Below are positions 37,401 through 52,400 of a stretch of 64,000 bases of DNA, piece by piece. The stretch covers positions 50,228,152 through 50,292,151 of the forward strand of contig NC_084763.1 of NCBI RefSeq assembly GCF_028858725.1, in the 5' to 3' direction. Origin of the DNA: Colius striatus. Its lineage: Eukaryota > Chordata > Aves > Coliiformes > Coliidae. Each line of letters starts with the position of its first letter. Position 1 is the first letter of the stretch. The position numbers and the translations under genes are program-made. The notes beneath the pieces were generated by a model, which was not told the origin of the DNA, did not search any database, and saw only the letters and a program-made list of their open reading frames with translations.

Positions 37401-40400
37401 AGCAATTTTTTTCCATTCATAGTTTAGCTTTATTTCTGGGAAAGTGTGTGCAAATATTTATATGAGCAAATAGTTACCACCGAGATCTATCTTGATTCAT
37501 GGGTAGAATCTGTAAGTCAGAGTCTGTGTCTTGTGGCAGAAGGCAGCCATCTGCCTGCAGAGCGGCTATTTTAGATTCGTGCAATAAAGCAATAAAAACA
37601 GCCTGTTTTAATGGGAGAGATTAATTCAGCCACACAGAGGTAATTTCAGTCTAGGAATTCCACCCACCAAAACTATGGAAACACAATGGCAAACATTACA
37701 TCATTAACATGATATCACCTAATACCTTTGTGTACCCAAAACAGGAAGCAGCAGCTTTGGGCAGTAGATGACATCTTCTCTAGACATACACTACTGGGCT
37801 CACTGTGGTGTCCTGGGAGTTCATAACAAGCAGATCATGTAGCCACAGGTGATATGATCTTCCATTGTTTTTAAACTGCAGTGGGAGTGTATATACAACT
37901 CCAAGGTTGTTGTCTAGTTTAATTTTTCTTGAGTGGTGATGTGGAGACTCTAACAATCCAAGTCAAAACAGGATTGTTTAAGGAAAGTAGAAAAGTTTTT
38001 ACAAGAATTGCTCAAAGGCTGATAAAATCTGATGACTTGCTAACAATGTAGATATGTCTCACCACGGTTTACTAGATCGTTCACTATTGTTTTACTAATA
38101 GATGTCAGAAGAAGAATTTAACATTGACTATTTAAATATTTCAAGTTTACCAGGCATCCAGAGTTCAGAAACTTTGAACAAATAAGGCTCCACAAAGGAT
38201 CACAGAGTATTTGTTGCTACAGCAGAACTCCAAAAGTATTAAAAGCATAGAAATTGCATGAACTTTTTGAACTCCTGAGGGATAAATTGCGGAATGAATA
38301 ACAAGTAAATTAAACACTGGCATCTTCTGGTAGTGTGATGTTTTATTTATCATTTCTACAGCTTTTGGACTTTGCCCTTTCTTTATAAAGCTGGTTCAAC
38401 ATGCATATTGATCATGCTACAGACTACATCTCTCATCGGCCAGGATGTATTGTAATTGTGTGTGTCTGAATGAATGGCAGAAAAGTACATTGCCTGAGAT
38501 GAGACATAGTCTGTATCCAAATTCTCTAATAATTCTTCTAAGTAAGCCATTATAGTCTGGAGGGACCTCTTTCCATAGTTCCTTTAGTTTCATTACTGAG
38601 GAAATACAACACGAAATACTTCAGTAAAAAACGGTGGGCTTTTCCTCCTAATTGTGTAAAGTCTATGCTACCTCCTTTAATCAAAACTAGTATCATTCTA
38701 CCCAAACTTTTAAAAGCCTGAGTGCCTAGTCTTAGCTTATTAAACCTTTCACTGTATAAACAGTATCATGGTTATTTTTTTCCCTCTGCCCTGCACCTTT
38801 GCACATCTGAAATCCGTCTGCTTGGCACATCACCTTCCATCACAGCAAGAGGTATATGTACATGCGTTGGTGAAGAAACCTGACCGTGCACTGTCTGTGT
38901 ACTCAGCATTCAGTCTAGTGAAAAACAGAACATAATAGGTTCATAAATTGTTTCCTATGATCTAAACTGCTCTGTCTAAAGTCTGCTCTTTGGGACTGTT
39001 TTGTAATTGCTGTCTGGAAGCTTCTGTCCTGGTTGCTTCCTCCTCAGCCCTCACATGAGCCCCATCTCCTGACAAGTGTCCTCCCAGCAGAGAAACACGG
39101 ATGAGTATTTGACCTTTTACTCTCAAATCCATGCTGAGCACAGGTTAGAGGAGGCTGCTGAGGGGGAATAGGAGCCCCTTCTTCTCCCCAGTTGTGTCCT
39201 GTCCCTGCAGTGCTCCCACTGGCTGGCATCCGGGAAAAATCAATAGCTCTGCTGTGCATCATGACACACTGATGCAAATACTGAAATGTAGCTATGTAAG
39301 CCTACACCTGAATAACTGAGACCATCTTTTGTCCTTTTTGTCTGCAAATCAAGCGAGACTCCTGCAGATTCATCGTATTCATGGTGTAAACATAGATACC
39401 CTCTAAACTCAGCTGATGGGACCTGTGCCTGGTTTCAAATTGGCAGAAGCCTCGCCTCATTTTACTGAAGCTAAAGAGGCTCCTGGGGCAGCCACAGGAG
39501 CTGTCTGCTCGTGTGTGGAGGTTATAGTTCTCTGCACTGCACTGGGGCATAGTAGACAACCTGTAATACCTGAGTCCAGATGGTGTATTGTCCCCTACTG
39601 CAACCTCAGCCTCCAGTTCCATAGATCAAAACCTTTTTCTATATTAAGCATCCAACCCTACAGGCAAAACTACCAGAAGTTCTTTGTGCATGTGCTGGGC
39701 CTTCTGCCTTATGGAAATTTGTGATGCATTATGAAATTGCTAGCAGAAACCATCCAGAGTCAACAGGAATGACAAGTTTCCCTTGGTTTACTGCTCTCTT
39801 ACGATCTCTCCTTACTTTCATGATTAGCACTGCTATGGATCTCTTATTGGCTAGCATGGAGAAAACACTACTGGAGCTGGAAGATCCTAGCAATACATTT
39901 GACAGTCTGCCAAAAGCTTAGCAATAGAGCAAACCTGATGCATTTGGGGTTTGCAGTGTTCTTTCAGTGGCAGCAGCCCATACCATATTGATGATGGTTA
40001 CAGCAGGAAAACAGTAACAATAACACCAGGGAAGAGCACAATGACTATAAACTAGCATGAAAGTCATTTTTAGGTCACTTGCCTTTTCTGCAGTCCTGTT
40101 TATGAGGTCCTCAGCTGGTAGCAAAGGGCTGTGCCACTGACCTGGTAGCAGCAGCGGCGTTGCCGCCTGCAGAACTCTCTGAGGACAGTGAAGCCCTGGA
40201 GCTCAGCAGCAGTGGGTGCAGAGCTCACCTCTGCAGCTCCCACTGGGTGAGGATCCCTCACTTCTCAGATAAATCTGATTACCAGCTGAAACTTTGCCAG
40301 GTTTTTCTTCCTACAGTAATGAGCTATCCAACTTGAGGCGTGCTTACTGACTTTCACCCCAGGTTTTCCTTCCTGCAACCCTTCAGGTAACTCAAAAAGT

Positions 40401-43400
40401 CAAAAGCCAGTCATAAGCCCTTTCGTAGCATTAGAAATTTGAAGGTTTGTTCCCAGAAGTCTCTGTTCTCCAGACTCCATAATCAGCGTGGGAAGGAGCT
40501 ACTCACAACACCTGCACTCTGTGCAGGCTCTAAAACATATACCATGAAGACAGAAAGGTGCTGTTGGAGCATGTTTTCAGGCAAAGCTGTGTCCTTATGA
40601 TTCACAGGACCTAACTCATTATATCTCATTTTTCTCCTACATTCACTGAGGCCACAGAAGTCTTTGCTGGGTCAGCTGTGAGATCAGGATGAGGATAATC
40701 AGTTCCCTGTCTTTATCTGTTGAGAAGCAGAACACTAGTCCAACTATTAAACAAGCAAGCTGAAATTATGTCCCACTATCACAATCCTCAATATATTTTC
40801 AGCATAAGGCAACATTATTGAAGTTGGTGCACTGAAGGGGAATATATGTGTCATTTTGTGTCATCTGAGGAAAACAGAGATCCACAGTGGAACTTTTGTT
40901 TTCTTAAAGCATCCTGCACCACTCCTTAGCCACTCCCTGGCTGCATTTTTGAGGGGTTGTTACGGCTGACAGCTGACAGAAAGAAGTGAGGAAAGAGAAA
41001 GACAGACAGACATTTTTACAATACTATTTTTAGAGTGATACCTGCTTTAAACAGTTTCAACACTGAAAAGGCTACTTAGTAGATAGAATCTGCCCAAAAT
41101 GGCAACTCCAGCTAGCACCCAAAAAAAGCTTTAGCCCTAAACATCAGTTGTATATTACAACATTTGCCATCATAGATCATCCTCCTATCTCTTAGGAGCT
41201 TACAAATACAGAAATCCAGGAGCATCATGGAAACCCTTTTACCACAATAGCAAGAAAATTGTGGATAGATATGTGCTCCAGAAGGGTCTACAGACCACTT
41301 GCCCCACTGTGTGATGATACAAGAATGATATTTACCAGTGAAGGCTTCCCCATCAGGGTGACCAGGTGAGGGATTAGTGCTGATTTCTTTTCCTCTTGCC
41401 ATAGGCTTTGTATTGAAGATATTCTGATATAGAATGAGGTCCTCCTGTTATCAATCAGTCCCAGCGCCCTTGATAACTTTGGGAGTTTGCTGATGTTGGC
41501 TTTAAAATGTGGCATGAGGGCAACTCCGTGAATTATCCCAATACAAACAAGTGACTTTCAAGCAGCCAGAGGTCTGGTTTTGTCCTTGGCTTGTGAGAAA
41601 GCCCTCATGAGATATTCTCCATGTGGCATGGAGTTGTGTACCAGGTGTGACATTCCTTAGTTTTTCCTTTCATGACTTTGGTGGTTCTTCACAAAGACAT
41701 TCTGAATATCCCCTTTTTCCAGAAAGCACAACATGCCAGGCCTCTGCACTGCTGTCAGTGGAGTTAAGTGGCACAGCAGTCCTTAACAGTGTTTTACTGA
41801 AAGGTTAGTGTGCTCTAGCATGACCTGAAGAGCATGCCACTGCAAACAGACTGATCCTAACTGTGTATCAGCATTTAAGCAGGGAGCTGTCATCTGCTCA
41901 GCATCACCTCAGTGCAATATTGGGCAGAAAGGGTGAACATACGGGGTAGCCCTTGTGCAATACTGGCAGGGCAAAGCAGCAACTGGAAATGCTTCTCCTG
42001 AGCCAGGAAAGTTGCAGTGGCCTTAATGTGCTTTGAAAGACCAACATTAAACACCTACTGCCTTGCCAGCGAATGGCATCGTCGTACTGCAGGGTCATTT
42101 CAACACAGCAAGACTAAGCTGAGTAAACCCTCTGCCACCCACCCATGCAGGAGAATTTGATTTTTTTGTATTGTGGCAGACACTAATCAAGCCCTAGCAC
42201 TCACAATTTGTTGCAGACTTTCAGCTCTGTACCCGCGTTTCTCCTCAGGCAACAGATGGAATCAAAACAAAGAGAACATTGCTGATAAAATCCAAACCAT
42301 GCTCAACTTCCCACATACTATCTACACATTTGTAGAGAGAAATATATTAATCTGCAGCAGTAAGGTATTGCTTTGTATGGCTTAAGTTGTTTTTTTTTAA
42401 ATAGGAATAAAAGCAGGATTGGCACAAGAAGGAAAATCACATTCATTTCTTCAGATATATCATATAAGTCAAATTTGGCTTTGCTGGGCTTTTTAAAAAG
42501 TTTTGTTACATTGCTCTGGCATTTTTATTTTTTGAGTAGATCTTGCTATTGAACCACAGAAGACCAAAGGATTAAACCATTACTGCTCAGTAAGTCAATT
42601 CTGTAGACAGACTTTCTCTTGTTAGTTTGCTTTTCATAGAAGCTACTTGTATCTCTCCTTGTGGGGTTCATTTGGAGTTTTTTCAGTATCTCTGCTCCCC
42701 TGTAAACCAACGCTATTTGCCCAGTATTACTGCTATTCTGCTATAGGCCATAATGCCTTTCAGGTATATCAAGACACTACACAGTTCAATTTTGGATGCA
42801 AAAGTATGCAAAAAAAAAGATCTAAGCCAAATGAAACCTTTTGTATTTTAGTGCCTGGCCATAGCTCCTCTACCTCTCATAAATGTTTTATCATGCAAGA
42901 AACAGTTGGTGGAATAAACTTTAACTAATTTAGAAAGTGAAAACATCAATGCAATGCAATTCTTAGGAAAGAAGATGTGAGAAATGTCCAGAAATTATAC
43001 AAAATGTTAAGATTTTTGATGTTTTCCAAGTGTGAACCATATGTAAGATGCAATAAATGTCCTTCCAGTCTCTGCTCAAATGTGAATTTTGTCTGTAACA
43101 ATTGAACAGACACCTTTCCTGATGTCAACAGAAGGAGAAAAGCTCAGTTTTCCAACACTGTAAGACAACATTCACAAGCCTTTGGGATTAGGTTCAAGCA
43201 GGACCTTTTAAATCCTAGAAGTTCAGAGATCCTTGAAGTAGAAAGATCTGGGCATCAGAGCAGAATTCACCTTGTCAGTACAGTCAGTTAATCAAGTGCC
43301 ATGAAAGTTCCTATTTCTTTCCAACATCTTTAAAAGACAACAGCACAAATATAGGCATCTACACCACAGATGTGAAATCAAACACATCCCCACTGCGCTC

Positions 43401-46400
43401 ACTGCGTGACCAAATAGGGCCAAGCAAAGCCGCGTGGTGTGAACTGACCCAAACTACCACCCATGCCAGCAGTTGCCCAAGTGTGGCTGTGTCCCAGTGC
43501 AGGGCTGTGGTAGCCTTTGGCTGGAGTCACCAGCCTGGCAGAAATGCTATTTGTTTATGCCGATATTTTGTGATTCTGAACCTGACAGATGTGGAGCTGC
43601 AGGTGGAAAAGTTAAGTATTGCAGATCTGGTGCCAGAAGAGTTGTTTATCTTGATCAAACACACTTGCTTCAACCAGAATGGAAATTCTGTGACTGTCTT
43701 GGGAAACAAAAGGCCTTCATTAGGTTTCATTGTTGTCTGTTTTGCTCCTGAATGCTTGCAGGGAGCTGCTATATGAAGGAAAATGTCTCCTTACTAGAAT
43801 ATTCACGCAAAGAAAGAGGAGGGAGGCATTTGAAAGCACCCAGGAAACACTATGCATAGAATAATGGGCCATAAATGGAAGAAAGAAAAGCCAAAGCTAT
43901 TAAATTATGTTTTGTCTGTCCCTGATGTTGAAATTGTTAATATTCAGCAGAGTCCAGTCCATATTTGTTTTGTTTTAATGTCTGGAATATTTTGCATTTC
44001 ACCCTAATAATCCACTCTGTTCTAAATGTTTATACAGCATGATTTACTACAATGTGGATGTGTAATTATAGCGATGATTAGACAAAACATCTTTGACAAG
44101 AAAGGAAAACAGTAGTTAATAATGTTTTCCATCTGTTTGGTAAGACCTCACTTAAAAAGAAAGAGCCCCTTAGCATATAGCAGGGTCCAAGGCAACACCT
44201 ATGCAAGTACATGACAGCAGTATAAATGCCTAATGAATTCATTCTGATCATTGCTCACACATTTTTGAAAGCACTACCATCTGTTTTATAGATAAATATT
44301 ACAGTAATTAATGTCAGCACATGTTTATATTATATCATTTCCAGAGTCTTATTTTAGAGTTAAGACCTTTTTCTTTTCAGGGAGAATAACGGCATATTTT
44401 AAGCTATTGGCAGGAAATGCAATGTTATTAGGATAAAATGAGTGAATTTCAGTAATGGCTCGCTTCTTTATTGGAAAACTTTAGAGCATTTAATGCTTCT
44501 GTTCTTCATTAGAGGCCAAATACTGGGTCAGTGCCTACACATGGAAAGCCCAAAAGAAACTTAAGCACTGCTGAATGAGGTAAAACTATAGTGGATAATA
44601 CCATGAAACCTCTGAGCTCCCAAAACTGGTATTTTAAGTCCCTGTGGCACCCTCCTAATGACTGGGGATTGAGGGTTCATTAGTAACTGGCATTGGGCAC
44701 TCTGGCTCCAGGTTAACAAATGATCCAGGTTTAAATTAAATGCGTGGGTTAACTGTGGTAGAGTCACGTACCTCCTGGGCTCTATTGTTTCTTGCTGTTT
44801 ATAAGGCCCTAGTATTGTTTGGTTTTTTGTTAACAATGCATTTACACCACATGAATTGCAAGAAAGTAAAATATTTTCATTCAAACTTTGCCGCTTCCTC
44901 CTCCAAAATGCTGGGAAGGGTGTCTGCAACAGCACAAGCCAAAATAATTAATCTGATTCTCATTTAGATCTTCCCCTTCCATGATGTGCCAGTCAAAAGC
45001 TTGGTGAAAAACCCACTGCAGTCCATTTAAAGACTTCTGTTGACTTCTTTGGGCTTCAAATGAGGATTTATCTCTGTTTGTGCTCCAAGAAAAATACATT
45101 CCAGATGCACAAAAAGGTGGATGACAGTCCTGAAACATAACTGTTTTCATTGTGTTCATTATATCAATAATTTTCTCTCCTTCCCAGTGAAATTGAGTCA
45201 CAGCTGAACTTTTCTTGTTATGCTGCCAAGACTCCATGCACCTGTACAGGGACCTGCTATTTGAAAAGCTTTGCCTAGTGACTGACATTGGTGAAATTTG
45301 TGTCTGATATAGTTCCAGTTACATCTCTTGTTCCCTTTCTAGATTCCATGCTGACAGTTGCACTTTTGATATGAGTATTGATATTGAACTTTGGCATGGT
45401 TTATTAGTATCTTACATTTATATGACTTTTATATCTTTTTTTTAAAAAATTATTGTATTTTTCAACTAGAGCTGCAGCAGATAATGCAGTTGCCAAATCT
45501 AGTTGAGATTTAAGCATCTCTGGAGAGACTTAAATCTTCTAACACTACTCAGTACAATCTGAGCCGCCAATAGATTTTCCTGGATGTCTTCCACCATGGA
45601 TTCCACTTAAGCAAGATTCATAAGTATCCATCTAAGTTTCCAACCAAGTAATTGCTGCTAAGATGTCTTGCAAAGAAAACTACTCCATGCTTATTTCCAT
45701 TCGAAATAAAGAAATAACTGGAAAGGGCAAAAGAATTGGAAGGGAATCCAAAGGGGAATGAGAAATACATAGCAGCCCTATCTACTTGCAGAATTAAACC
45801 ATTTTCCCCTGAATATCCGTTACCTGCTAGATAAAACATTACTGAGTGCTTGATGCTTGGAAGAACTTCCTATGAGATTATGTTTTCCTGGAGGACATGA
45901 TGTCCAAAAGTTTGGTAAGATATGGTTGTAAAACACAGAACTCAACGCACACAATGGGAAAATACCCCCAGGGGTCTTCCCTTCTTGAACAATCCAAAAA
46001 GTTGCCATCATTTCTAAAAAGGCTGAGAAAGCTGGCAGCATTCTGCCAAAGGTCACTGAACTGGGATATTGCTTTCATCCCTCTCACATCCAGTAAAAGA
46101 AAACAACCAGATACCAGCTTCCCGTCTCACTCTTCCTCCTCATTTCCACAATGGTAATGGTGACTTTGGAAAAATAAACTCTAGAAAGTCTAAAGTTAGG
46201 AGGGGCTTTGCTGTAAAGGTATAAAGAAGAAATGAAAATTATTTTGAAGATCCATTTATAGTCAAGAGACTGTGGTGTTGTTGCTGAGGTTACCATGAGG
46301 CTGGATTCTGTGCAGAGATGAAAACCACAAAATTCACACTCAGACCTAGAACTGACCCATTTTATCCTCTGAGGAAAGTGAAGAGAAAGTGTCAAAGTTT

Positions 46401-49400
46401 CAGAAAATTCACTTGTATCCCAACTGTGAGCCACCTGCAAAGTTCTGCTCAAGGTTTAAGCTGCTGCCAGCCATGAGAGGCATTCAGTGCTAGAGTTATG
46501 GACAAAGCTTTCAAATACGCACACATTCACGTACCCCTTCTGGCCCTCTGTGTCTCCTTCCTTCAGAGGATGTCAAAGGATGAAGTATCAAGTGTTATAC
46601 AGTAGTGCCAAGGGCCGGGGACTTCCACCCCAAAAAGGAGCACAGTAGCACCTTAACAATGAATGATTTTGAACATGAACATGGACATAGAGAAGGGTGT
46701 CATATACCATCAAAACAGCTGGATCATTTGGGTAGGTGGAAAGTAATGACATGTGTTACTCTTCATCACAGTATTGGTGTTGACACTATAAAAGTAGTTT
46801 AAACTCTCGACCACAAGCAGCGAGGGTCTCAAGTTTGTCTTATCTAAAATATGGTGAATGCCTTCCTCAGGGCTTCTCAGCATAGGCCTGGGATGCTCTT
46901 TCAGTCTGCTATGATGTTGGAGCCCAAACTATCAAATCACCTGTGCTATTCCCTAAGCTTGTTCTCTGGAGATTTTCCAGTCATGTAGTAACTTCGATTA
47001 ATCCTGCCTCTTGAAAGGGCTACTTAGAGACTGCATGTAAGGTCTTTTGGTTACAAAAGAAGTAGCATCAAACAATGTGCAGGCAAAATGTATTACTGTG
47101 ACCAAGGAAAATCTTATGGCCATGTTTTGCAAGCAGTGTGTGCAAATGAAACAACTATTATAATATTTAGTGCTTCTACGTTAGACCTGATCATATGATT
47201 TTGAGCATCCCCTAATACATTAAAAAATAAGATAAAAAGGAGAAAAAAACCATCAGATGTACTCAAATTATATAAAATAAAGAGTTCTTCCTATAAATAT
47301 ATACAAACAAGTTAGTCAGGAAGGCAGTCTGGAGTAGAAAATCCCCCTCTAATAAAATAAAGAGCTGGAATTGGACTCCTGATTCAAAACTCACAATTAA
47401 CAGAAAAGTCTTAACTACAAAAAGCATCAAGTTCGGCCCAAAGGACTTGTCTTCATGTTATTTCCTTTCTTAAGTTAAAGAATGACAAGAGAATGGTCAA
47501 GCAATGTCAAGATTAGCATTAACAATTCTTCCTATACCACAGCTGCTCTGTTATTTTCTGAATAGGGTGTGACTGTGTGCCTCTTATTTCTGTGTAAATC
47601 TGTTGATTAGTTTAACAGCACATTGGAAGAATAGGCAGGATGTAAGACAGTGGCTGGAGTCTACAAATCTACTAACACTGCTGACAGAAAGGATATTCAC
47701 TTAGATGTTTTACCCTGAAGCCACTGCAGAACCCAGTGGAATGGGGTTTGTTGTGGACACATTGAAAAGAGCAAATTGATGAACACACCAAAATAAAAGG
47801 ACGTGTACTGTAAAGAGGTTGCCTGTTAAGGCAGGCACAGAGAGCCAGGAGAGTGGGGCAGTCTGGAGCAGGTGAACAGCCCACGGTCTTTAGGAAACTG
47901 CTTATGATCAAGGGAGTCTGCCTAAGATCACAATGGCAGGTACATAGATATGGGATATATATCCACTACTTAAAATCCTTTTCTCTGAGGTGTTCTTATG
48001 CTGCTATTGTTAATAAAAAACTATGCTTCCATTAAAGAAAGCTGTCAATTCCCTCTGTTCTCACAGTTCTTGCTCAACTGAGGGCAAGAAGAGAGCTGAA
48101 ACTAAAGGTGCTGCAACCCTAAGACAAGAGTGGGATAAGTGCAGAAATCCCTTCCCAATATGCAGTGGAGTCCTCTCCTTGATATACTGTCCTCTAAGCA
48201 CAAGCTGTCTGATGGTTCACATTGCCATGCTGGCAGCGTGATCTGGAGCAAACCAGGAAGTTCTCAAGGCAGGCACAGAGTAGGGACTGCTTCAACTTCA
48301 GCCTGATAGACTGAGTTTAATTCCCTTGAACTCTGAAATCTTAAACATATTTAACAAAGGATGGCTAAAGAGACCAAGAGGACAATGGAGTTGCTTCTGA
48401 TCTTACAGTTGTTCCTGTACGTATTCCCCACAAAGTATGGTATGTGCCTTATACTGTCTGCTGTAAGAGTAGATAAACTTCCTCAATCTCATTACTCCCA
48501 ATTTCCCTGATGCAAGAGGATATTCAGTCCTCAGCAAGCCTTAGCATGCTTGCAGTATTTTAACTAGACTAAATGGCACATGTAACATCTATCTCACAAC
48601 CTTAGCAAGTGTTTTTGTCAGCAGTTTGATCCAAAGGATAAGAAAGCCAAAAAAAACCCCAACAACACCTTCTTCAAAGCAGGCACCGAGCAGCCATGTC
48701 CTGGGGACTGGAACAAGTGTTCCTGGAGCCTCTGTACTCAGAAGGATGGATAGTAAATCATTTAAGCCATCAAGGGAAGAGTTGAGCCAACTAAATCAGT
48801 CTGGATGGTAATACTCATATTAAAAAGCAGCCAAGAAACTATAGAAGATTGTGATTGAGCACTTGATGAGTAATTTTGCATCATTCATTGTAAAAACAGA
48901 CTTTTGAAATGAGGCTTTCCAAAAGTTTTTTTTTTCCCCTGGTAAATTATTTTTAGACTGTACCCCCCAAATTTTTATATGTTTTCAGGCTGTTCCCTCT
49001 CCATCAGTGGAGATATCTCATCAGAAGAACACGCATTCTCTTAATTCTCAGCATTAAAGCATCCAAAAGATTTAGATTTCCAGTATTAGCAGTTGATGTA
49101 CTTTTTTCCACTTAGACATTTTCCATTGGTTTTCCTAAGAGCAGATTTGTATTCTTCTACTCAGATCCTTTTATTCTGCTGAGAGGGCAGATTTAAGATA
49201 AAAAGGCTTAGTGTATTTTCATTTTCTACAAATCACTTCTTTTTTAAAAAGACTTGACTTTGACACACGACTTTAAACTGCACAGAGGCATTCAAGTAAT
49301 TTGTAGGAATTATAATACGAGATATACATGAGCTTCAAGAAGAAAACGTGCATTATAAATATGCAGTTTTGGTTCAGTGGGGTTCTGAGCATCCAGAAAT

Positions 49401-52400
49401 AGCAGAGAGAGCTTTGTGCCCCATGAGTTATGCAAACACCATCTACCTGCTCTGACCTGGGACAAAGCACACAATACCCTCTTTAAAAAGTGACTAAAAT
49501 TATTAAAAACAAAAATATGGCTTTTGAACAGGTTAGGAGTAGTAATGCTATCATTTTTTTTAACTAACTGATTGCTTTGTTTGGTTTTCCATTATTTTTA
49601 CAGGCCTTCTGCCAATAGATCACTAGAAATAAAAAGGAGACACACTAGAAATTGTACTGCTATGCATCTGTTTTGCCACTGTGTAGCAAATAGGTATAAT
49701 CCATCATCTCCAATACCCCTTTCAAAGGTATCCTTCATATTTCAAATAATTTAATACTTCAAGTGACAGTCTAATTCTTTCCTTTGATGGCCAAGATGTT
49801 TTCAAAGGTAAGGGGTTTTTTTCCCCCAGTAACACTTTCTGGGTTCTCTACTAAAATAGTCTTTAGATGCAAAACGCCTTCCCTATTTTGGCCAACCTGA
49901 GGAATGTTGGAAAGATCTGGAAAAGACATTTTCATTTTTCGAGACTCTCCCAAAAATCTTCACAATCTTCCTGTCATTTCTATTCCTTTTCCAATCCATC
50001 TGATACTGGATCCTCATCAAGTGCCTGAAAATATTTAGGTAAAGGATTTTGTCAATGGCAACCTCAAGACAGTAGGCTGTGGGCTGATTCTTCTCTTCTT
50101 TCCCATCAGGATCTGTTAATGGAAAAAGAGTATATTACCAGCAATGGGTCATGTATGGCTTATTTGATGGTGCTGGCTGCCATCATCCTTAGTGGAAAGA
50201 GCATGGAATGATAGTGTCAGGACTTCTGTATTGCAAAGTTTCCCTACTAGTTTGTAGAAATAACACAAACCCCACTGTTTGGTACTAGGGAAAAAAAACC
50301 CCACAAAAATCAGGAAAAGGAAAAAAAAATAGCAATGGAGTATCATTTAGTCACTCAACAGCATAGTTCATGTCACCACTTCAATTGCCTTCTAGATTAT
50401 GCCCATAAATTGACCTACATGAAGCTTTCTAAACAGGTCTGTGCCAAGGAGAAAATCTGTGCCCAAATCCATTGTTTGTAACTTCTTTTCATGGTGTAGT
50501 ATGGCTTAATCAAGTGTGTTTGTAATTGTACTACCAGCACATATGCTTTGAAACCTTATATGCAACTGACGTAATAACTCAATACTTGTCATTTTCTGAA
50601 GGAAAAACAGACAAATTTGGCACAGTATGTGGTTCCTATCTGTGCCTTCAAGTAAATTGGCTTTTCTCTATCAGTCATCAGCTCTCCTATGCTTGATAAT
50701 CCAATAAATTTTGCTGTTCTTCGCTTAGACATCGTGATGATCGCAGCAAGCAAGAATTCAATACAAAAGCAAGAGATTCACATTCGCTGCTATGGCACTT
50801 TATGTAGCTTGCCCTTATCTTTGTAATACTGCTGCCTAACGGGGATTTCATGTGGCAGCTCTTTCTGAATACTGTACTGGAAAAATCCTACGTATCCTAT
50901 TTGTCAAGACCATTTCCTTTCTGCAGCTCTACAGCACTGGTGACCCAACTGCAGCGATCGATGTTGGTATAGCAGCACAGTGTATTGTGTTTATACACTA
51001 TCTGTTCAGTCCAAGAATCCAGACGCTTCTCACAAAGAGGCAGAGAAAGGAAAGCACTGGGAATTGGTTGTGAAGTTGCATAAGTGGTCTGACAAAAACG
51101 TCACTGATTAAATAGCCCCTTTCAAGACGGATGACCTTGCAGCGCTCCTTGTATCAGCAAGCAAAGCATTCAGGAGGACAAGTTCAGCAGCACCAGAAAG
51201 AAACATTTGAAAAGAAAAACAGGAATGGAAAATATTGCTGGTTGCCATGTGGAATAGTATTACTATGAAGGCTGTCAGTTTTTCACCTCTCACTTGTAAG
51301 CTAGCAGCTTTAGATTTAATCTGAGATTTTCCATTTTGAATCCTGCACTCTCTGGAAAGAAGAAGAAAAAAAATAGTCCTTCCCTCAAAATAAAACACAC
51401 AGCTAGAGGAACTCGGGGTCCTCACAATTCCTCCACAGCTATTATAATATTCTTGCTAATGTTTGTGTGCCATCATCCATCCATTCATGTTGCCACTAAC
51501 CAGGCTATTAACTATTAAATTACAGTGTGCTTTAAAAAGTCACTATAAATATGTGTTTAACATTAACCAAACACTTTACACATTGCCTGAGCAAGAGCCT
51601 CACAGCAGTGTCTGTACAAGGTTTTATACCACCCTTGCCAAACACAGAATTGCCAAACCAATCATAGCAAGGAGTTCCCCAGAGTCCTGTCGTTTCCCCA
51701 AACCACTCTCAATATCGTAGGTGACTGTGACACAGCCCTTGAAGCAGTCACGTCAAGCTTTCAGTGCTACAGGTCTCCAGGAGGAAGAGATATGTGTGCC
51801 CAAACCCATCAGCACTGATTATTGCCCTCAGCCTCGCCTGTAGTCAGCACAGTGAGCACCTTCCTCTGTGCTCTGCCTTCTCTCCCAGCACCTCTTGGCT
51901 AGCGCTCTTTGGATGAATTGGAGGTATAAAGTCCGAGGAAGCAAACGAATCTCCTTCAGAGCCAGTCTGAGCCTCAGCTGCATCCCGAGTCACTGCTGGG
52001 AGGTTGGTGCCACCTCCTGTGCTTTTTGCATACTGCAGCTCTGCTCCAGGAGCTGACTGCTGGGAAGACTCACTGGGACTTCTCTTGGCAGTCAAGCACT
52101 GTCTCAGTTGATTGCTTTGAATGAACAAATTGCACCGCTAAAGGACACTGTATAACACTGAACCACCCACGGGCTTTTTGGAACAGATGAGCAGTTAAAG
52201 GCCTGATTTGAAACCTGGTTCCTCATTTATTGTCTCAGCATCACCAGCAACAGCATTGAAATAATTACTGAAAATGTTGCTTCCTGTGATTCCTGTCTTT
52301 GTTTCTTGACTTCCAGTAATAACCACTAGAAAACTTATAAACACTTAAATCCTCACATATTCTTTGTAACTGAAGAAAATCAGGCCCTCTTGGAGTCTTG

